Below are positions 35,588-47,308 of a DNA stretch of 64,000 bases, piece after piece. Source of the DNA: Saprolegnia diclina VS20 (taxonomy: Eukaryota; Oomycota; Saprolegniomycetes; Saprolegniales; Saprolegniaceae); NCBI RefSeq assembly GCF_000281045.1, contig NW_008246102.1, positions 245,103 to 309,102 on the forward strand. The letters run 5' to 3'. The notes beneath the pieces were generated by a model. It saw only the letters and a program-made list of their open reading frames with translations, did no database searches and was not told the DNA's origin. The position numbers were made by a program, and so were the translations under genes. The first letter of the stretch is position 1; each line of letters starts with the position of its first letter.

Positions 35588-36416
35588 ATGAACCACGCGA
35601 CGTTGCTTTTTCCCAACCAGACGACTCTGCACTACACACGCTGGGGTGGACCGACGGCGTCGACGACGTTCGTACTCGTCCACGGCGCACCGGGCTGAGC
35701 GCCTCGCGCCGCTTCTCGTAAACGACCACACGAACGTTGTGGCATTCGACCTGCCGGGTCACGGCCGCACGAGCGCAGACGTCGTCGGCGGCTACTACTA
35801 CATTGACGCCGCGGTCATCACGGACGTCGTTGCGACGGCACTAACGCTGCTGCCGCCCGCGCGATTTCTTCTCGCGGGACACTCGATGGGCGCCCACAAC
35901 GCACTGCACGTCGCTGCGCGAAGCGATGCTGTTGCAGGTCTCGCCCTCTTGAACCCGATGGTCTGCGTCCAAAGCCGCAACCAGCCGACGTTCGAGTACT
36001 GGTTTGGCGTCGTCATGCGCCGCTGTGGTAGCAGTCCCAACTTCATGACGCGATGGAACCGCTCGATTTACTTTAATAAGATGCGGTTCTCGCCCTCGAT
36101 TCCTGAAATGGAGTTTGTCGCCGCCTTGTACCGAATGACGACGGCCGACTACGCCCGCGTCGCCGCCGACGCCGACACGCTACGTCGTCAGAAATTCCCC
36201 GTCCTCGTGGCGCTGACGGCCGACGACAAGGTCATTGAAGTTGAGATCGGCCACGAGCTCGCAGCGGCGCTCGGCGCGACGCACGTCACAACCTTCGAAA
36301 AGGGCGGCCACAACATCGTCAAGACCCAAGTCGATGGCGTCGCTGCCGCTCTCAACGAGTGGGCTAGCACCGTTGCCGAGACACACTCGCCACAGTCAAC
36401 CATTGTCGCCGCGTGA
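35588..36416 (+). pseudogene. Alpha/beta hydrolase, frame broken at the HG motif
   Basis: Starts MNHATLLFPNQTTLHYTRWG and reaches the oxyanion-hole strand FVLVHGAPG, then meets TGA at 35696-35698. The rest is intact one frame over, beginning about 35697: RLAPLLVNDHTNVVAFDLPG, nucleophile elbow AGHSMGAHNA (Ser), ALTADDKVIE (acid Asp) and EKGGHNIV (His), ending at 36414-36416. All triad residues are present. The spacing between HGAPG and LAPLL looks several residues short of the usual loop, so a deletion of about 14 bases fits better than a single-base slip. No intron can bridge the break. It is either a recent pseudogene or an assembly error; apart from the break it would be an active-looking lipase/esterase-type hydrolase of about 275 residues. 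Confidence 0.7.
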
Positions 36417-36831
36417 AGACATTCATCAACACTCGAGAGACGCATAACAATGTCGTATATAAATTTCGTGTTCACGAGCATGCTATCTTCGAGTCGTGAG
36501 CCATTTATGCTTGCTTGGCATCTCATCACATTTCTGTTCCCGTCGCGACGACTATGCGAGTGGCTGCTGTAGAATGAAGTCAACATTCATGTGGCCCAGC
36601 TCAACGGAGCGGACAGCGCCCTGTGTTGCCGAGGTTGATTGGTGCTCAGTGGTCAAGTGATTGGTGTTTGTGCATTTTAGCATGTGTCGCTCATACGACG
36701 GCAAGTTCGAAGCGGGCGTCGACATCACGGGCAGCGCAGCCCTTGGCGCAATCCCAGCTGGTGCTATGACAGAGTGATGGTCTCTTAAATTCCCATCACT
36801 CGACTTGGCACATTTTCAACCCTTCCTCGAA
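36417..36831. other. Intergenic region, probable promoter of ACT-domain gene
   Basis: No gene. ATTGG boxes lie near 36639 and 36660, about 170-190 bases before the next ATG; otherwise nothing recognised. Confidence 0.4.
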
Positions 36832-37275
36832 ATGACCCAAGCGCTGCGCCTGCCCATGACCTATTTCCGCTCGCCTCGCCTGGCGGTGCACCGGTACGCC
36901 CGCGTCGACGCTGCGACGGACGCCTCGGTGCTTGCTGGCGTCGCACCGCTTTTGGTGACCGCACCGCTGACGTCGCTCGCCGTCACGGGAGACGAAATCT
37001 CGGTCGTGTTGCCGGCCACGGTGCCGCTGCCGACGGCGCCCAGTGCGACCGAAGACGGCTGGGTCGCCTTCAAGGTCGAAGGGCCGCTCGACTTTGGCCT
37101 TACGGGCATTCTGTCGGCGCTTACGGCGCCCTTGGCGTCCGTCGGCATCCCCGTCTTTGCGATCTCAACCTACGATACCGATTACATTCTTGTCAAGCAC
37201 GACAAGGCCGACGCAGCCATCGACACGTGGACGACGACCGAAGTTGGCGTCATTCGGCACGCGCCCGAGGCTTGA
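36832..37275 (+). CDS. ACT-domain (ACT_7/CASTOR-like) small protein
   Basis: Intronless, 147 residues from ATG 36832 (MTQALRLPMTYFRSPRLAVH). The C-terminal half matches ACT_7: GWVAFKVEGPLDFGLTGILS, LTAPLASVGIPVFAISTYDT, DYILVKHDKADAAI. Such domains bind small ligands, often amino acids; animal CASTOR proteins use them to sense arginine for TORC1, and many bacteria have stand-alone forms of this length. The ligand cannot be read from the sequence. The bacterial-like size and single exon could reflect old transfer, but base composition matches the neighbours. Confidence 0.85.
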   Translation: MTQALRLPMTYFRSPRLAVHRYARVDAATDASVLAGVAPLLVTAPLTSLAVTGDEISVVLPATVPLPTAPSATEDGWVAFKVEGPLDFGLTGILSALTAPLASVGIPVFAISTYDTDYILVKHDKADAAIDTWTTTEVGVIRHAPEA

Positions 37276-37401
37276 TTCTTAATGGGTTAAGAATGGCTCG
37301 TTCGATTACTTGCCTTGGCTCTGTGTCTTATTGTCCGCGATTACTTGCGCAACGATTCCATCCCTCGGGAATAACGTCGACGTGTAACGGTGTTTGGAGG
37401 G

Positions 37402-39613
37402 ATGGGTGCGCCTGCCGCCGGCCCCGAGACGACCTCTACGTACACGGAAGCGTTGTCGATCGTGTTTTGCTGACGATGCACTAGGCATGTGGTATGGCAG
37501 CGGGGTAAGCTCATCGGCCATGGACGCTTCGGCAAGGTCTACGTTGGCATCCTCCTTGCCAGGTATTGCTCGATGGTCAGGGAAACCCGCGAAATGCTCC
37601 TTCTTGCACAGTGCGACGATGGTAGCTGTCAAGCAGCTGCGGATCCAAGGCCACGACTATGAAGACGACGAGGTTGATACGGCTGCCACCCACGGCGCCG
37701 AAGTCCCACTCGCCAAGATCGAGCAAGAAGTGGCTGTCGGACAGGCCTTGCGTCACCCTCATATCGTCCAGTACTACGGCGCCCGTATGATTCGATTTTG
37801 CTATCACCAAGTTAGCGATATATATTAGAGCGCGAAGGGAGACTCTACAGTCTCTTTATGGAGTATCTTCCGATGGGGTCCGTGCGCAGGTAACTGCGAA
37901 GCAAGATTCTGGCGCCAAGTCTTTGTAGTTTGCTCCAGACGTTTGGGCCGCTCGACGAGTCGATTGTGTGCGTCTACACCTCGCAGCTGCTTCGCGGTCT
38001 GCAGTATTTGCACGCCATTGGCCTCGCGCACCGAGATATCAAGTGTGCGAATCTTCTACTCTCGGACAGCGGCTGCCTCAAGATTGCCGACTTTGGCACG
38101 GCGAAAGCGGCGGAGCTTGACCCCAAGGACGACGACGTTGACGACGAGCTCTTTGCTACTGTGGGGTACGGCTCCGACACGATGTTGATGTCTCACTACG
38201 CTGCAGGTCGGTGCGCGACGGCATTGGGTCCCCCTTTTGGATGTCGCCCGAGATCATTCGAGCCGAACTGGGCGCCGACGCCTGGACAAAGTCTGATGTC
38301 TGGAGTGTCGGGTGCTGCGTCGTAGAAATGGTGACGGGCGAGCCGCCGTGGGTACGTCTCCAACACTTGCACGAGGCGTCACGCAAGCTCACTAGAATAC
38401 GTTTTCAAATCCGCTCACCGCCATGTTTCACATTGCGTCCGAGACGTCGCCAGTGCTTCCGTGCCACTTGTCGCCAGTGGCCCACGATTTCGTCACGGCA
38501 TGCCTCGTCAAGGACCCAGCGCAACGACCGACAGCGTCCACGCTGCTCCAGCACGCCTTGTTCCACCCACTTCCGCGGTCGTCGAGCCACTATGGCTGGT
38601 TTCACAAAGAGACACCCGTGGAGCCGGATGAGCCGGGCACCTGGTATCTCTACTACGACTGGACAACCAATGCGTACGAGTACGCCTACTACATCGTTGA
38701 CGACGGCGGCTACTGGGTGTACCGAGTGCACGGTGCGTGGGACTGGTTATTGTTTCCGCTGCCGAGTGTTGTGGAGATTGCACTTTGGTGGCTCGCGGCC
38801 TTTCGTTTTGGGCAACCCGACGAGCTACACTGGGCCGACGCTGACCCCGATGCGTCCGTGTACACCGTCTCGAGTCCCGTACCGTATGCGTCCATGTCCG
38901 AGCTTGCAACCGACGAGCCACTCGTGCCAACTGCGACCACTCCAACATTCGAGCCGGCTTCCGATGAGACACCAGTCACCAACGCCGCTCCATCCTATGT
39001 TCGCGTCCTGGCTGATTATGCAACGACGACCGAAGGGGAACTCGCGCTGGCCGAGCACGAACTGATCATTGTCGAAGCCATGGACGACAACGGCTGGTGG
39101 CTCGGGCACAAGGCGGACGACCTGAGCACAGCCGGCTGGTTCCCGTGCACGTACGTCGAGTGGATGTCGGTGCCGTGCCTCGGCGTCGCTCGGGTGGTTG
39201 TCGAAGCTACTCCACGCCAAGATGCCGCGATATCGCTGGGATTGCATGATCTCGTGGTCGTTGCAGAAATCGGCGACGACTGGTTACGGGGACGCTCCGT
39301 CGATGGCTATGACACGGGGTGGGTCTTGGCATCGACTGTCGAGTGGTTGCCTCGGGTGGTTTGCCAATGGGCGTACGCATCCAGCCACGAAGCCGAACTG
39401 AGTTTGACGCCCGGAGACGTTGTCTATGTCCTTGGCGGCGACGACCAAAACGTTTGGTGGGAGGGCTTCAACCCGACCTTGAACGCCCGCGGGTGGTTTC
39501 CAACGACCCACGTCCAGACAGACACGACGGGCGGCGAGGAAGACGAGGATGTCGATGACGATGATGCGAACGCTATTCTTGTCGTGGATCAGGACCTCGT
39601 ATCATTGTCATGA
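37402..39613 (+). CDS. STE11-like protein kinase with three C-terminal SH3 domains
   Basis: Exons 37402-37439, 37485-37562, 37612-37784, 37829-37889, 37929-38165, 38207-38351 and 38396-39613, all in phase, 649 residues. Kinase domain ~20-300: glycine loop [11 protein letters not shown] Lys46 (VAVK), catalytic [18 protein letters not shown], activation-segment end [21 protein letters not shown] and the late Arg in DPAQRPT, so it should be active. A Trp/Tyr-rich segment follows ([19 protein letters not shown]), then three SH3 domains: [15 protein letters not shown]...GWWLG...GWFPCTYVE; the [15 protein letters not shown] region; and [15 protein letters not shown]...VWWEG...GWFPTTHVQ. An acidic tail ends the protein. 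MAPK-kinase-kinase-like signalling linked to Pro-rich partners is inferred. Confidence 0.88.
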
Positions 39614-39639
39614 ACAAATATCTATGAGCTAAACACTAT

Positions 39640-40826
39640 CTACATTGTGTAAATGTCGTCGTTGGTCGGCATCGACAACGCGAGAGCGGGTTCCCACGCA
39701 CGGTTGATGCCTTCTGCCTGCGCAAGGACACACAGCTGCGTGATTGTCTCCCGAGAGTTTTTCGCTCTGTGAACGCGGCCGTCCGGAAGGTAGTCGACGA
39801 CGTGCACGAGCTTGTGGCTGGCGGAAATTTGGAGCATCGAGAGCATCACTACAGACGTGTCAGCTGAGGTAGTCACACACCGTTTACCTTGGCGAGCCAT
39901 CCACGCGTCCGTCGCTGCGTACTGGATCTGCGCCAACGAGAGCTCTGAGCACTCCCAGTCTGATGTCTGCATCGCTTTGTCGATGCGGAGGCTTTGCCAG
40001 ATGAGTCCCAAGGCGGCAAGGTTGGGCTTCAGACACCCAATGCCGGACGCAACGGGTAGCGTATCGAGCGTCGACCGAATCACAGGCGCGATACCGTCCT
40101 TTTGGATGCCCTGGAAGTCCGACTTGCAGCCGTGGCCGATCTTGACAATGTTCGCGTCTGCGAGCAGCGCCTGGAGCGCAGGAAACGTTGGCTGGATAAC
40201 CGTGAGGCCGTCTATTCGGATGTCTTCGCACTTTGCACTTTGAGCAAGGACGCTTGCATACCTTGCGCGGAGGTGTATCGAATGCGGTACAGCAGCGAGA
40301 GGTCGTGGCTGGCGACTTGCACCATGGCTACGGGCGGGTCGTACCGGCCAAACATTTGGGGTCGCGACTCGCAGTCGATACCGACGACGCGCATGGACGC
40401 AAGCGCGGCAGCGAACGGTGCTTCGTCGTCGGGCGTCGCGATGATGTGAATGGGTCCCGGAAACAACCCCGAGGCGACAGAGACGTAGTCCAAGAGCGAT
40501 CGGCCGCCAAAGGTTTTGCCAGCGACACTGCCACTGCGGAAGAGCGGCTGCTGCAAGTAGTCGAGCGATTGCTTGCGCGCGTTCTTCTTCTCCATGGCTG
40601 CGGCCCATCGGCGCTGCCGGCCTTCGTCGCGCGATGGCTCGCCACGTATCCGGCGCGCTTCGTCGTCGAGGACTCGGTCGATTGCCTTGAGACTCATCGC
40701 ACTGCCCATGCTAAAAGCGTCGCTGTCTTCTCCATAGGACGGGCGCCCTGCACGCTTGGCGCCTCGGCGGCTGGAGAAGGTCCGAGTAAGCCCGAGCACA
40801 CTGCGGCGCGCCAGCATCGTTGCCAT
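39640..40826 (-). CDS. DEDDy 3'-5' exonuclease (RNase D/WRN-like), probably mitochondrial
   Basis: Exons 40262-40826, 39888-40211 and 39640-39848, introns 50 and 39 bases, 365 residues. The N-terminus MATMLARRSVLGLTRTFSSR is a typical mitochondrial presequence; a basic linker follows (~30-110). Exonuclease motifs: Exo I VVGIDCESRP (Asp, Glu), Exo II IVKIGHGCKSDFQGI (Asp), Exo III IQYAATDAW (Tyr, Asp). The sequence between (PVASGIGCLKPNLAALGLIW) matches the usual L-x-DT...SL region. The last ~70 residues have no known domain. Likely substrates are RNA or single-stranded DNA ends in the organelle. Divergent from the TPR gene across a CCAAT-rich promoter. Confidence 0.85.
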
Positions 40827-41123
40827 CGATTTCGCGAGATGTTCATGGCCCCAATCAAAACCCAGGACCCGTCCTCTATAGCCAATCAAATGGGACTTGT
40901 GGAAATATTTCAGCCAATCCAGGAACGATTGAATCTAACAATTCCCTCTTTACGAAGGGCAGCATCGTTTTCCAAGAGAGTAGAGCGACGTTGGATTGGT
41001 GAAAATGTGTGTTTCATAGCCAATCGTCGTGCGCCAGAGTTAAGATGCTAGCCAATCCTCATCGAGCGGGGCGTAATCGTTTGCCCAATGGCATCAAGCA
41101 CAGCGGTTTCGACCTGACCTGGC
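40827..41123. promoter_or_regulatory. Divergent promoter packed with CCAAT boxes
   Basis: 297 bases between the exonuclease (-) and TPR (+) start codons carry CCAAT at 40882-40886, 40914-40918, 41020-41024, 41052-41056 and 41085-41089, and ATTGG at 40995-40999. Six boxes is the highest density in the window and suggests a shared NF-Y-type platform. Confidence 0.55.
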
Positions 41124-44100
41124 ATGGCCGTGACCCAGGAGGTCCGCAGCGAAGAAGCTCAGCTCCAGGCGCTGCAGAAACTGGATGAGGAGTGCGTCCA
41201 GCTACAGGTTCAGGTACGAAGGCCCACTGCCGCTGACCGTAGTATCATCCACCGCTGCACCGAGTAGGGCAACTACGTGGCAGCGCTCGAGTGCATGGAA
41301 CGAGCCCTCGTGCTGCGCCGCCACTTTTTTGGTCTTGCTAGCCCCGAGGTAGCGAGGTATTTGGTCGCGCTATGTCATATGGTTATCAGGTGCGCCATGC
41401 GTGCAAGGCTGTCTCGGAGCTTTGCAATTTGCTCTCGATGACGTTTCTGCAGCAAGGTAACAGCTTATTTATCGCAAGAATCCCGAATGCTGGATAGAAA
41501 ACTACGCCGTGACCATCGAGCTGCTCAAAAAGGCCGAAATTCTCACCGAACATCTTCCCGAAGAGCGTGCCACAACGCTCAACAACATGGCGTGCTACTA
41601 CCGCCGGTACTCTTTCTTCCTCGCCGACAAATCACTCAAAGAGTCCAGGATTGGCAAGCTCCATGGCGCTCTCAGCTGCCTCAAGCGGGCGCTCGAGATT
41701 GAGCTGCGCATCCAAAAGGTGAGTGCGACGGCGGACACGCATTTGAACCTGTGCGCCGTCTACTCGACCATGGGCAAGCACCCGTCGGCGCTCGAGCACG
41801 CCCAAGCAGCGCTCATTGTGCTGCACGAAGAGCTCTTTAGCCAAGGTCCGCGATGAAAAGAGAGTGCAAAACTCACGCGCGCGGTAGGGAAAGACTTGCA
41901 GCACTTTGACCACCGGCGCGACCGCGTCTCGGTGCTGTGCATTGCGTACCACAACATTGGCGTCGAGTACGAGTACCTCAAGCAGTTTTCCCAGTCGGTT
42001 GCGTCCTATCAAAAGGCATGTCAACTGCGGTGCTTGATGTTTTTAGAATATCTTACGCATTGTCGTCGTACTAACCACGGAAGCGTAGGGAGTCGGTATT
42101 GCCGAACAGTACCTCGGACCCGCCAACGGAGTCACAATTACACTCACCAACTCGTACACTTCGGGTAAACACAATCACGTACCGATAGTAAATTAATTAC
42201 GAGGATGGTAGCTCGACGCACGCTGCAGACTAAAGCCAAGCGCGAAGCCAAAGGCAGCCCGACCAAAAAGCATCCAAGCCCAGCCAAGTCGGCCGCTCGC
42301 GTCATCGGCGGCAGCTTCGATTTTGATGTGCTTGTATGTTTTTCTCGTGTGATGAATGAAAGGTGCAAGCCCCTTCTAGGGCGGAGAAGGAACTAGTCGG
42401 CCCGGCGACCGAAGTCCGTCACGGAAGGAGCTGCCGCCGCTCGCAAGCATAGCCAAGGTCAACGAGGCAGCTGCAGCCACCGTCGCAGCCCCGGCGGCCC
42501 CAGCCTTCCTACCACTGACACCCCACAGCGCCTTTTTTAGCCCCCGGTCAGTATCACCGGTCAAGCCACTGAGCCCGCTACCGGACGCGACGCTTACTGT
42601 GCTTGACGACGCACCATCTCCGACGCGTCGCAAGATTCTCGAGCCGCTACCAACGCGGACATCTTCGGCAGACGGCGTGCGGCCAATGTCCCCGCAAACG
42701 ACACTCGACAAGCAACGGCCATTGTCAAGAGCCGATGATAATGGGCTCAGTAGCTGCGCTATGACGCCAGAGGGCTTAGTTTTGTCTGTGCGAGAGAACG
42801 AGTCGTCCCCCAAAAGTGCAGCATCGACTCGGGATCGGTCCAAGTCGTCTCGAAGGGAAGAAACGCCAAGCAAGTCGCGACGCTCTTCCAAAGATGGAAC
42901 AAGCTCGGGACGCAAAACACCGCAGTCGCCGTCCAAAGAATTGCAGTCGTCAACCAAGAGCGCATCGGCTCCGACCGCTTCAAGCCACGAGCAAAGTCTA
43001 CTAGCGGACGACCATTCGAGTCTGGAGGGCAGCGCTACATCGGCAAGGCCAACGACGGTCTCCGAGGCGAGCGCGTCAGTGGCACCTCGCGATGCTGCGG
43101 AACTATCCATGGCGATGGCGGACGAAGCTCGATCTCCGCCAGGTGACGTGGCATTTGCGCTAGCCAACGACGCTGCAGTACCGTTGACTTCGCCGATAAT
43201 CGAGTCGACACCCTTATGCGCTGCACCAACCAGCGAATCGGCTGCAGAGTCATTGGCACCCGAGGTGTGGGTCGTTGCCGAAACGACAAGTTTGACGTCA
43301 TCGGACAGCAACGGACAGATGACAGCAGACGAGAGCTCTTCGGGAATGGGCCAGTCATGGACCACGCAAGCGCTGCCTGATGGAAACGGCGAGGCCCTCG
43401 TGCAATCAGTTGAGTCAGAAACGTTGGTGGCCAAGACGGTACTGCCTTCTACACCGAAGGCTTTGGCCGACGTCGTCGAGAGTGTTGACGCACCACTGCT
43501 GCCACCAGCTCTTGTCAAAGCTGCCTCGGTTGTTGAGTCGGGACCAACCTCAGAAGCTGCGTCAAGTGTGAAGTCTTCAACCGTTATCGAGGGTGAGCGA
43601 CCAAGTGCTCTTACCGCAACTGCTGACGATCAAGCGTCAACAGTGCGATCCAAAGACACCCTTCGCACGTCGCCGCGCCCAGCGACAGTAGCAGAATTGA
43701 AAGAGAGGCAGGTCACGGAAGTCCGGTCATCGTCGGCACCGGCGTCGTTGACCACAAACATGGAAATCCAACCAACGGCCGCTCCGAGTCCTCCACTCGC
43801 GTCGTCGGACGCACCAGAGCGCGATGTGTCTACTCCCACGTCACCAACACCCAGCAATGCGCCATCCGAGCTTCCTGCACTGCCACTCTCAGGGGCACTT
43901 GCGGAAGGTAGGACGCCCAGTACGTCAGCAACACCGATACATGAGTCGCCGTTGATCACAACACCCGTCGAGCGCCCATCTCGCTGGCTCGAAAACGCAC
44001 GGCGGGCGTCCGACGTATGCTTGAACAGTGTCGCGCTGAAACTTACAATGACGAGTGTCCCTCCGTACTCAGAGGACGCCGAGGCAGCACCCACAACAAC

Positions 44101-45763
44101 AACGCCAACGAGCTTTGATATGTCGGTCCTCGCGGTCGAGAATCCCGAGAGCTCGCCGTCGATGCAAGAAGCGCCAGTGCCGACTCTCAACGAGGCACCA
44201 ACGCCTATCGAGACCGCCCTCACAGAATCGATGGCAACACCAAACATTGCGCTCGTGGCGCTGGATGGTTCGCTCGACATGAAGCCCGTTTCCGCGCACG
44301 ACACTGACGCTCCATCGAGAGCAGCGTCGATCGGTGCTGACGCACACTGCATTGAGAAGCAAGAGTCGAGCGGCGTTGATGGCTTGTCCAGCTCAGTTGA
44401 GACGTCCGTGTACGCGGAAGCAAACTCCACTGTTGTCGCAGAGACGCTGCCAGACATTGATCGGGGTTCGACGCCTTTGTCAGGCCGTACGCCGGTGCTC
44501 ACCGCTGTTGACTTGCCGCTTGTCGTGGCAGAGCCCGAATTTGCGCCCGTTGAGCCCGCAAGTCCATTTGACGCAAGACCGGACGTGGTGACGTTACCAG
44601 TGACATCGTCTATCGAAGACATCGCGAGTCCCTCGCACAGCGATCCGGTCGCTAGCAGCACTAGCTACGACGTAACCTTGGTCGCGCAAGAATATCCCCC
44701 GGGCGACGAGCCAACGCAGCCAGCGCTTGTGCCTCTCGATTTCGATGACGCGGAAACTGTGAAGCGTGAACGTAAACCACACGAAGCAAATGACCAAGGT
44801 GGCGCCAAAGTTCTCGATGGCGGCTTAATCGCAGCAGACGCCCCGATTGCTGAGCCTACCAATGACGAAGAGGTACTTTGTACCGGAGCGATGGATGGTG
44901 CGTTGTTGCCGGAAATTCCGACGGATGACGCGTCGCCAGCTGTGGTCGACGCAACGCCACCAGCGCTCACTAATGTGGCGAACGAGCCCGAGTGTACGAA
45001 TGCAAGCGTCGACGATCGTATCGAGCCATACAGCGAGCAGCCCAGTGCTCAAGAGCCAGAGCCAGCAGAAGCAACAACAGAAGCGGCGTCTCTACCTCAA
45101 GATGCCATTCAGGAGACTGTTTCTGTGGCCTCGCTGGCCGGACGTCCCAACACGGACGGCGGTGCTCTCTTGTCATCAACTGCAGCGCCAAAAGAGGTCA
45201 TCAGGCCCGCCACCACGTCACTAACAACTCCCGCGCTGCAGTCCGAAGAGCCGAACACGGGTGCGCCGTGGGCAGCAACCGAGTCCGAGTACGACGCAGC
45301 CTCGTGGGAAGCTCACTGGGCGGCTACAGCAGCTGACGACGGGCAATGCGCTGCGTTTACAGGGGCATCGTTGCTCGAAGAACCAGCTCGGCAGCCGTGG
45401 GCAGAAGGGTATGAACAGCCGTACGGACCAGAGTACACGCAAGAAGCACTACATTGGAGCAACACAAGTGACATTGGAGCCGGCGTTGGCGACTACAGTC
45501 AAAGCCCTGAACCAGCAATGACGGCAGCAAGCGAATCGGCCGGCACGATTGAGCTCACACCCACGCATGACCACGCTACCACGTCAACATTGATGGCGCA
45601 CGACGCTGTCGATGATGGCACGACCAAGCATGCAAGCCATGAGACGCCACTGGGAACTGGCCAAGAATCGTTGACGACGGCCCAGACCCAGGGAGCGCCG
45701 TTGAACCAAGTCAAAGTTTCTTCTGAGACGCTAGTCGTCGCGGCCGACTCGTTCATGCTGTAA
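41124..45763 (+). CDS. TPR protein with a very long disordered C-terminal tail
   Basis: Nine exons: 41124-41213, 41268-41348, 41390-41456, 41498-41606, 41649-41845, 41888-42019, 42093-42153, 42204-42333 and 42380-45763, about 1,416 residues. The first ~250 are TPR-like: YVAALECMERALVLRRHFFG, LNNMACYYRR, LHGALSCLKRALEIELRIQK, THLNLCAVYSTMGKHPSALE, IAYHNIGVEYEYLKQFSQSV, YQKAFGIAEQYLG. A basic bridge follows (QTKAKREAKGSPTKKHPSPA), then over 1,100 residues rich in Ser, Thr, Pro, Ala, Glu and Asp with no fold visible. The fourth intron (41607-41648, 42 bases) is in frame without a stop, so retention would add 14 residues. The TPR part resembles oomycete proteins with TPRs grouped near a coiled coil; partner and role are unknown. 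Confidence 0.75.
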
Positions 45764-45823
45764 AATACACACATCGATTGGTCGGATTACGGGCGTCTAT
45801 GAAATGAACCTTTGCAGGCAGCG

Positions 45824-46857
45824 CTAGGCTTGCTTGGCCTTGGTCACGTATGGGTACTTGCTGTAGATGACCATACTCGATACAACGAGCGCCGTCGCAA
45901 TGCCCATGCGCAGCGAAAGCACCGGGGCGTCCGTGTCAAGCAGCGCCTCGGCGACCGCCGTGAGGAGGATACCGCCGATGAGTGCGTACGACTTCATGAT
46001 CCCGCCCGCCAGCTGCGTCACCTGCTCCACGATATTAGAATGGACTCATTTCGCCAGGTTGAGATGTACCGTGCCGACGAGCAGCCCGCCAAGCGCGTTG
46101 GTAAACACGGGGATGAGCGTCCATGACGTCCAGCCGCCGAAGTCCAAGGTGGCGCCGGGAGCGGCGGCAAGGTTGGCGAGCAGGAAGACAGCGCCGAAGA
46201 CACAGAGCTCAATCGTCACCAGCGACGCATCGCGACCATGCGTTTGCAGCGAAAGCTGCGTGAGCGCAGCACCGACGCCCGACAAGACGGAGGCGCCGAC
46301 GACAGGGACGTAGCCGTAGTAGAAGCGCGTGGATGAAATCGTTATGGCCTCGACGTTAGCATCGCTGGCAGCAGAAGGCGCCGATAGGAGGACGGACGCC
46401 AGCAGCAGCATGCCCATGGCACCTACCAGTCAATGCCACGTCAGCTCCAACGGCCATTGCAGAGATTGATTGCACCGCATTGCTGGAGGGAGAAGGGCTT
46501 GTGGAGAAAGAGATAGACGAAAAGCGCCGTCCAGAGCAGCTTGGTCTGGTTGATCAAGTTGAACTCGAGTGGCGAGAGGTGTTGCATCGCGAGCTGGATA
46601 AGCACGTTCTGAATCGCGTACGTCACAGCGGGTAGCCCCGAGAGGCGAAGGCTGTCACGCAGTGTCCAGTGGCGCACGAGGTCTGGCGTCGTCCGGGCCT
46701 TGACCACAAGCGTGGTGGTGGCAAGTAGGAGCTTGGCGCCTTCTCCGACGACGACAAGCATCGTGCGGCTGGCGACTTGGCCAGCGAAAGCACGGTTCAG
46801 TAGCGGCTGCAGGCCAAACTGCAGTGCCAGAGCTGCCATGCACGCGGCCGCCTTCAT
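45824..46857 (-). CDS. SLC35A-type nucleotide-sugar transporter
   Basis: Exons 46476-46857, 46070-46422 and 45824-46021 with introns of 53 and 48 bases; 310 residues, typical for SLC35. About ten hydrophobic helices. Motifs: AFAGQVASRTMLVVVGEGAK, AIQNVLIQLAMQHLSPLEFN, LINQTKLLWTALFVYLFLHK, VFTNALGGLLVGTVTQLAGG, IMKSYALIGGILLTAV. SLC35A proteins exchange CMP-sialic acid or UDP-galactose / UDP-N-acetylglucosamine for the matching monophosphate in the Golgi membrane; the exact sugar cannot be told here. The C-terminus ends KAKQA. Confidence 0.87.
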
Positions 46858-47308
46858 GGTGCAAATTCAGTTGACTAAAAACACGCCATTTTCGATGGTC
46901 CTAGCGGGTTGTTGTTCGATCTCTCGGTCCAACGGTGCGTGTTTTCAGCGGCCCGTCTCGAACATTAGCGCGCCGACGGCCTGTCTGCGTGGGCCCGGCA
47001 ACGAGTACTGTGCCGTGCTCAGATCGCGCCGAGTTCTCGCCCAACGTCGGATCGCTGCATCTCGTCTGCATCTCCGGAGTAGCCAGCGCGAACGTGGGGT
47101 GCGCAGCTGCTGAACCATCGCAGCTGCTTCAACCTGTCGCCTTCCATGCTTGCAGCTCATGCTTGCCAAGATCGAGTGATTGATCCGCTAGTCTACATGT
47201 TGGTCGCTTATAATGATCATCGTCTAATACTGCTAGTGCTACATCGTCGTCCTACCCTAATCGTCTCCTCTAACTGCTAATAAATCCTACGCTACTATGG
47301 TATACTAT
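46858..47308. other. Intergenic region
   Basis: GC-rich from 46930 to 47150 with overlapping open frames on both strands (plus 46935-47183, minus 46945-47169) but no recognised protein; AT-rich from 47190. Nothing firmly supported. Confidence 0.4.

Noticed and set aside
39640-40608. Single 322-codon minus-strand frame as one exon for the exonuclease
   Set aside because: It reads through introns and a wrong frame upstream; the three-exon model restores Exo I, II and III in order with a presequence.
42376-44661. Minus-strand open frames of 380 and 343 codons opposite the TPR-protein tail
   Set aside because: Mirror images of the low-complexity Ser/Ala/Thr exon; Ser/Gly/Val-rich, no start context or splice logic.
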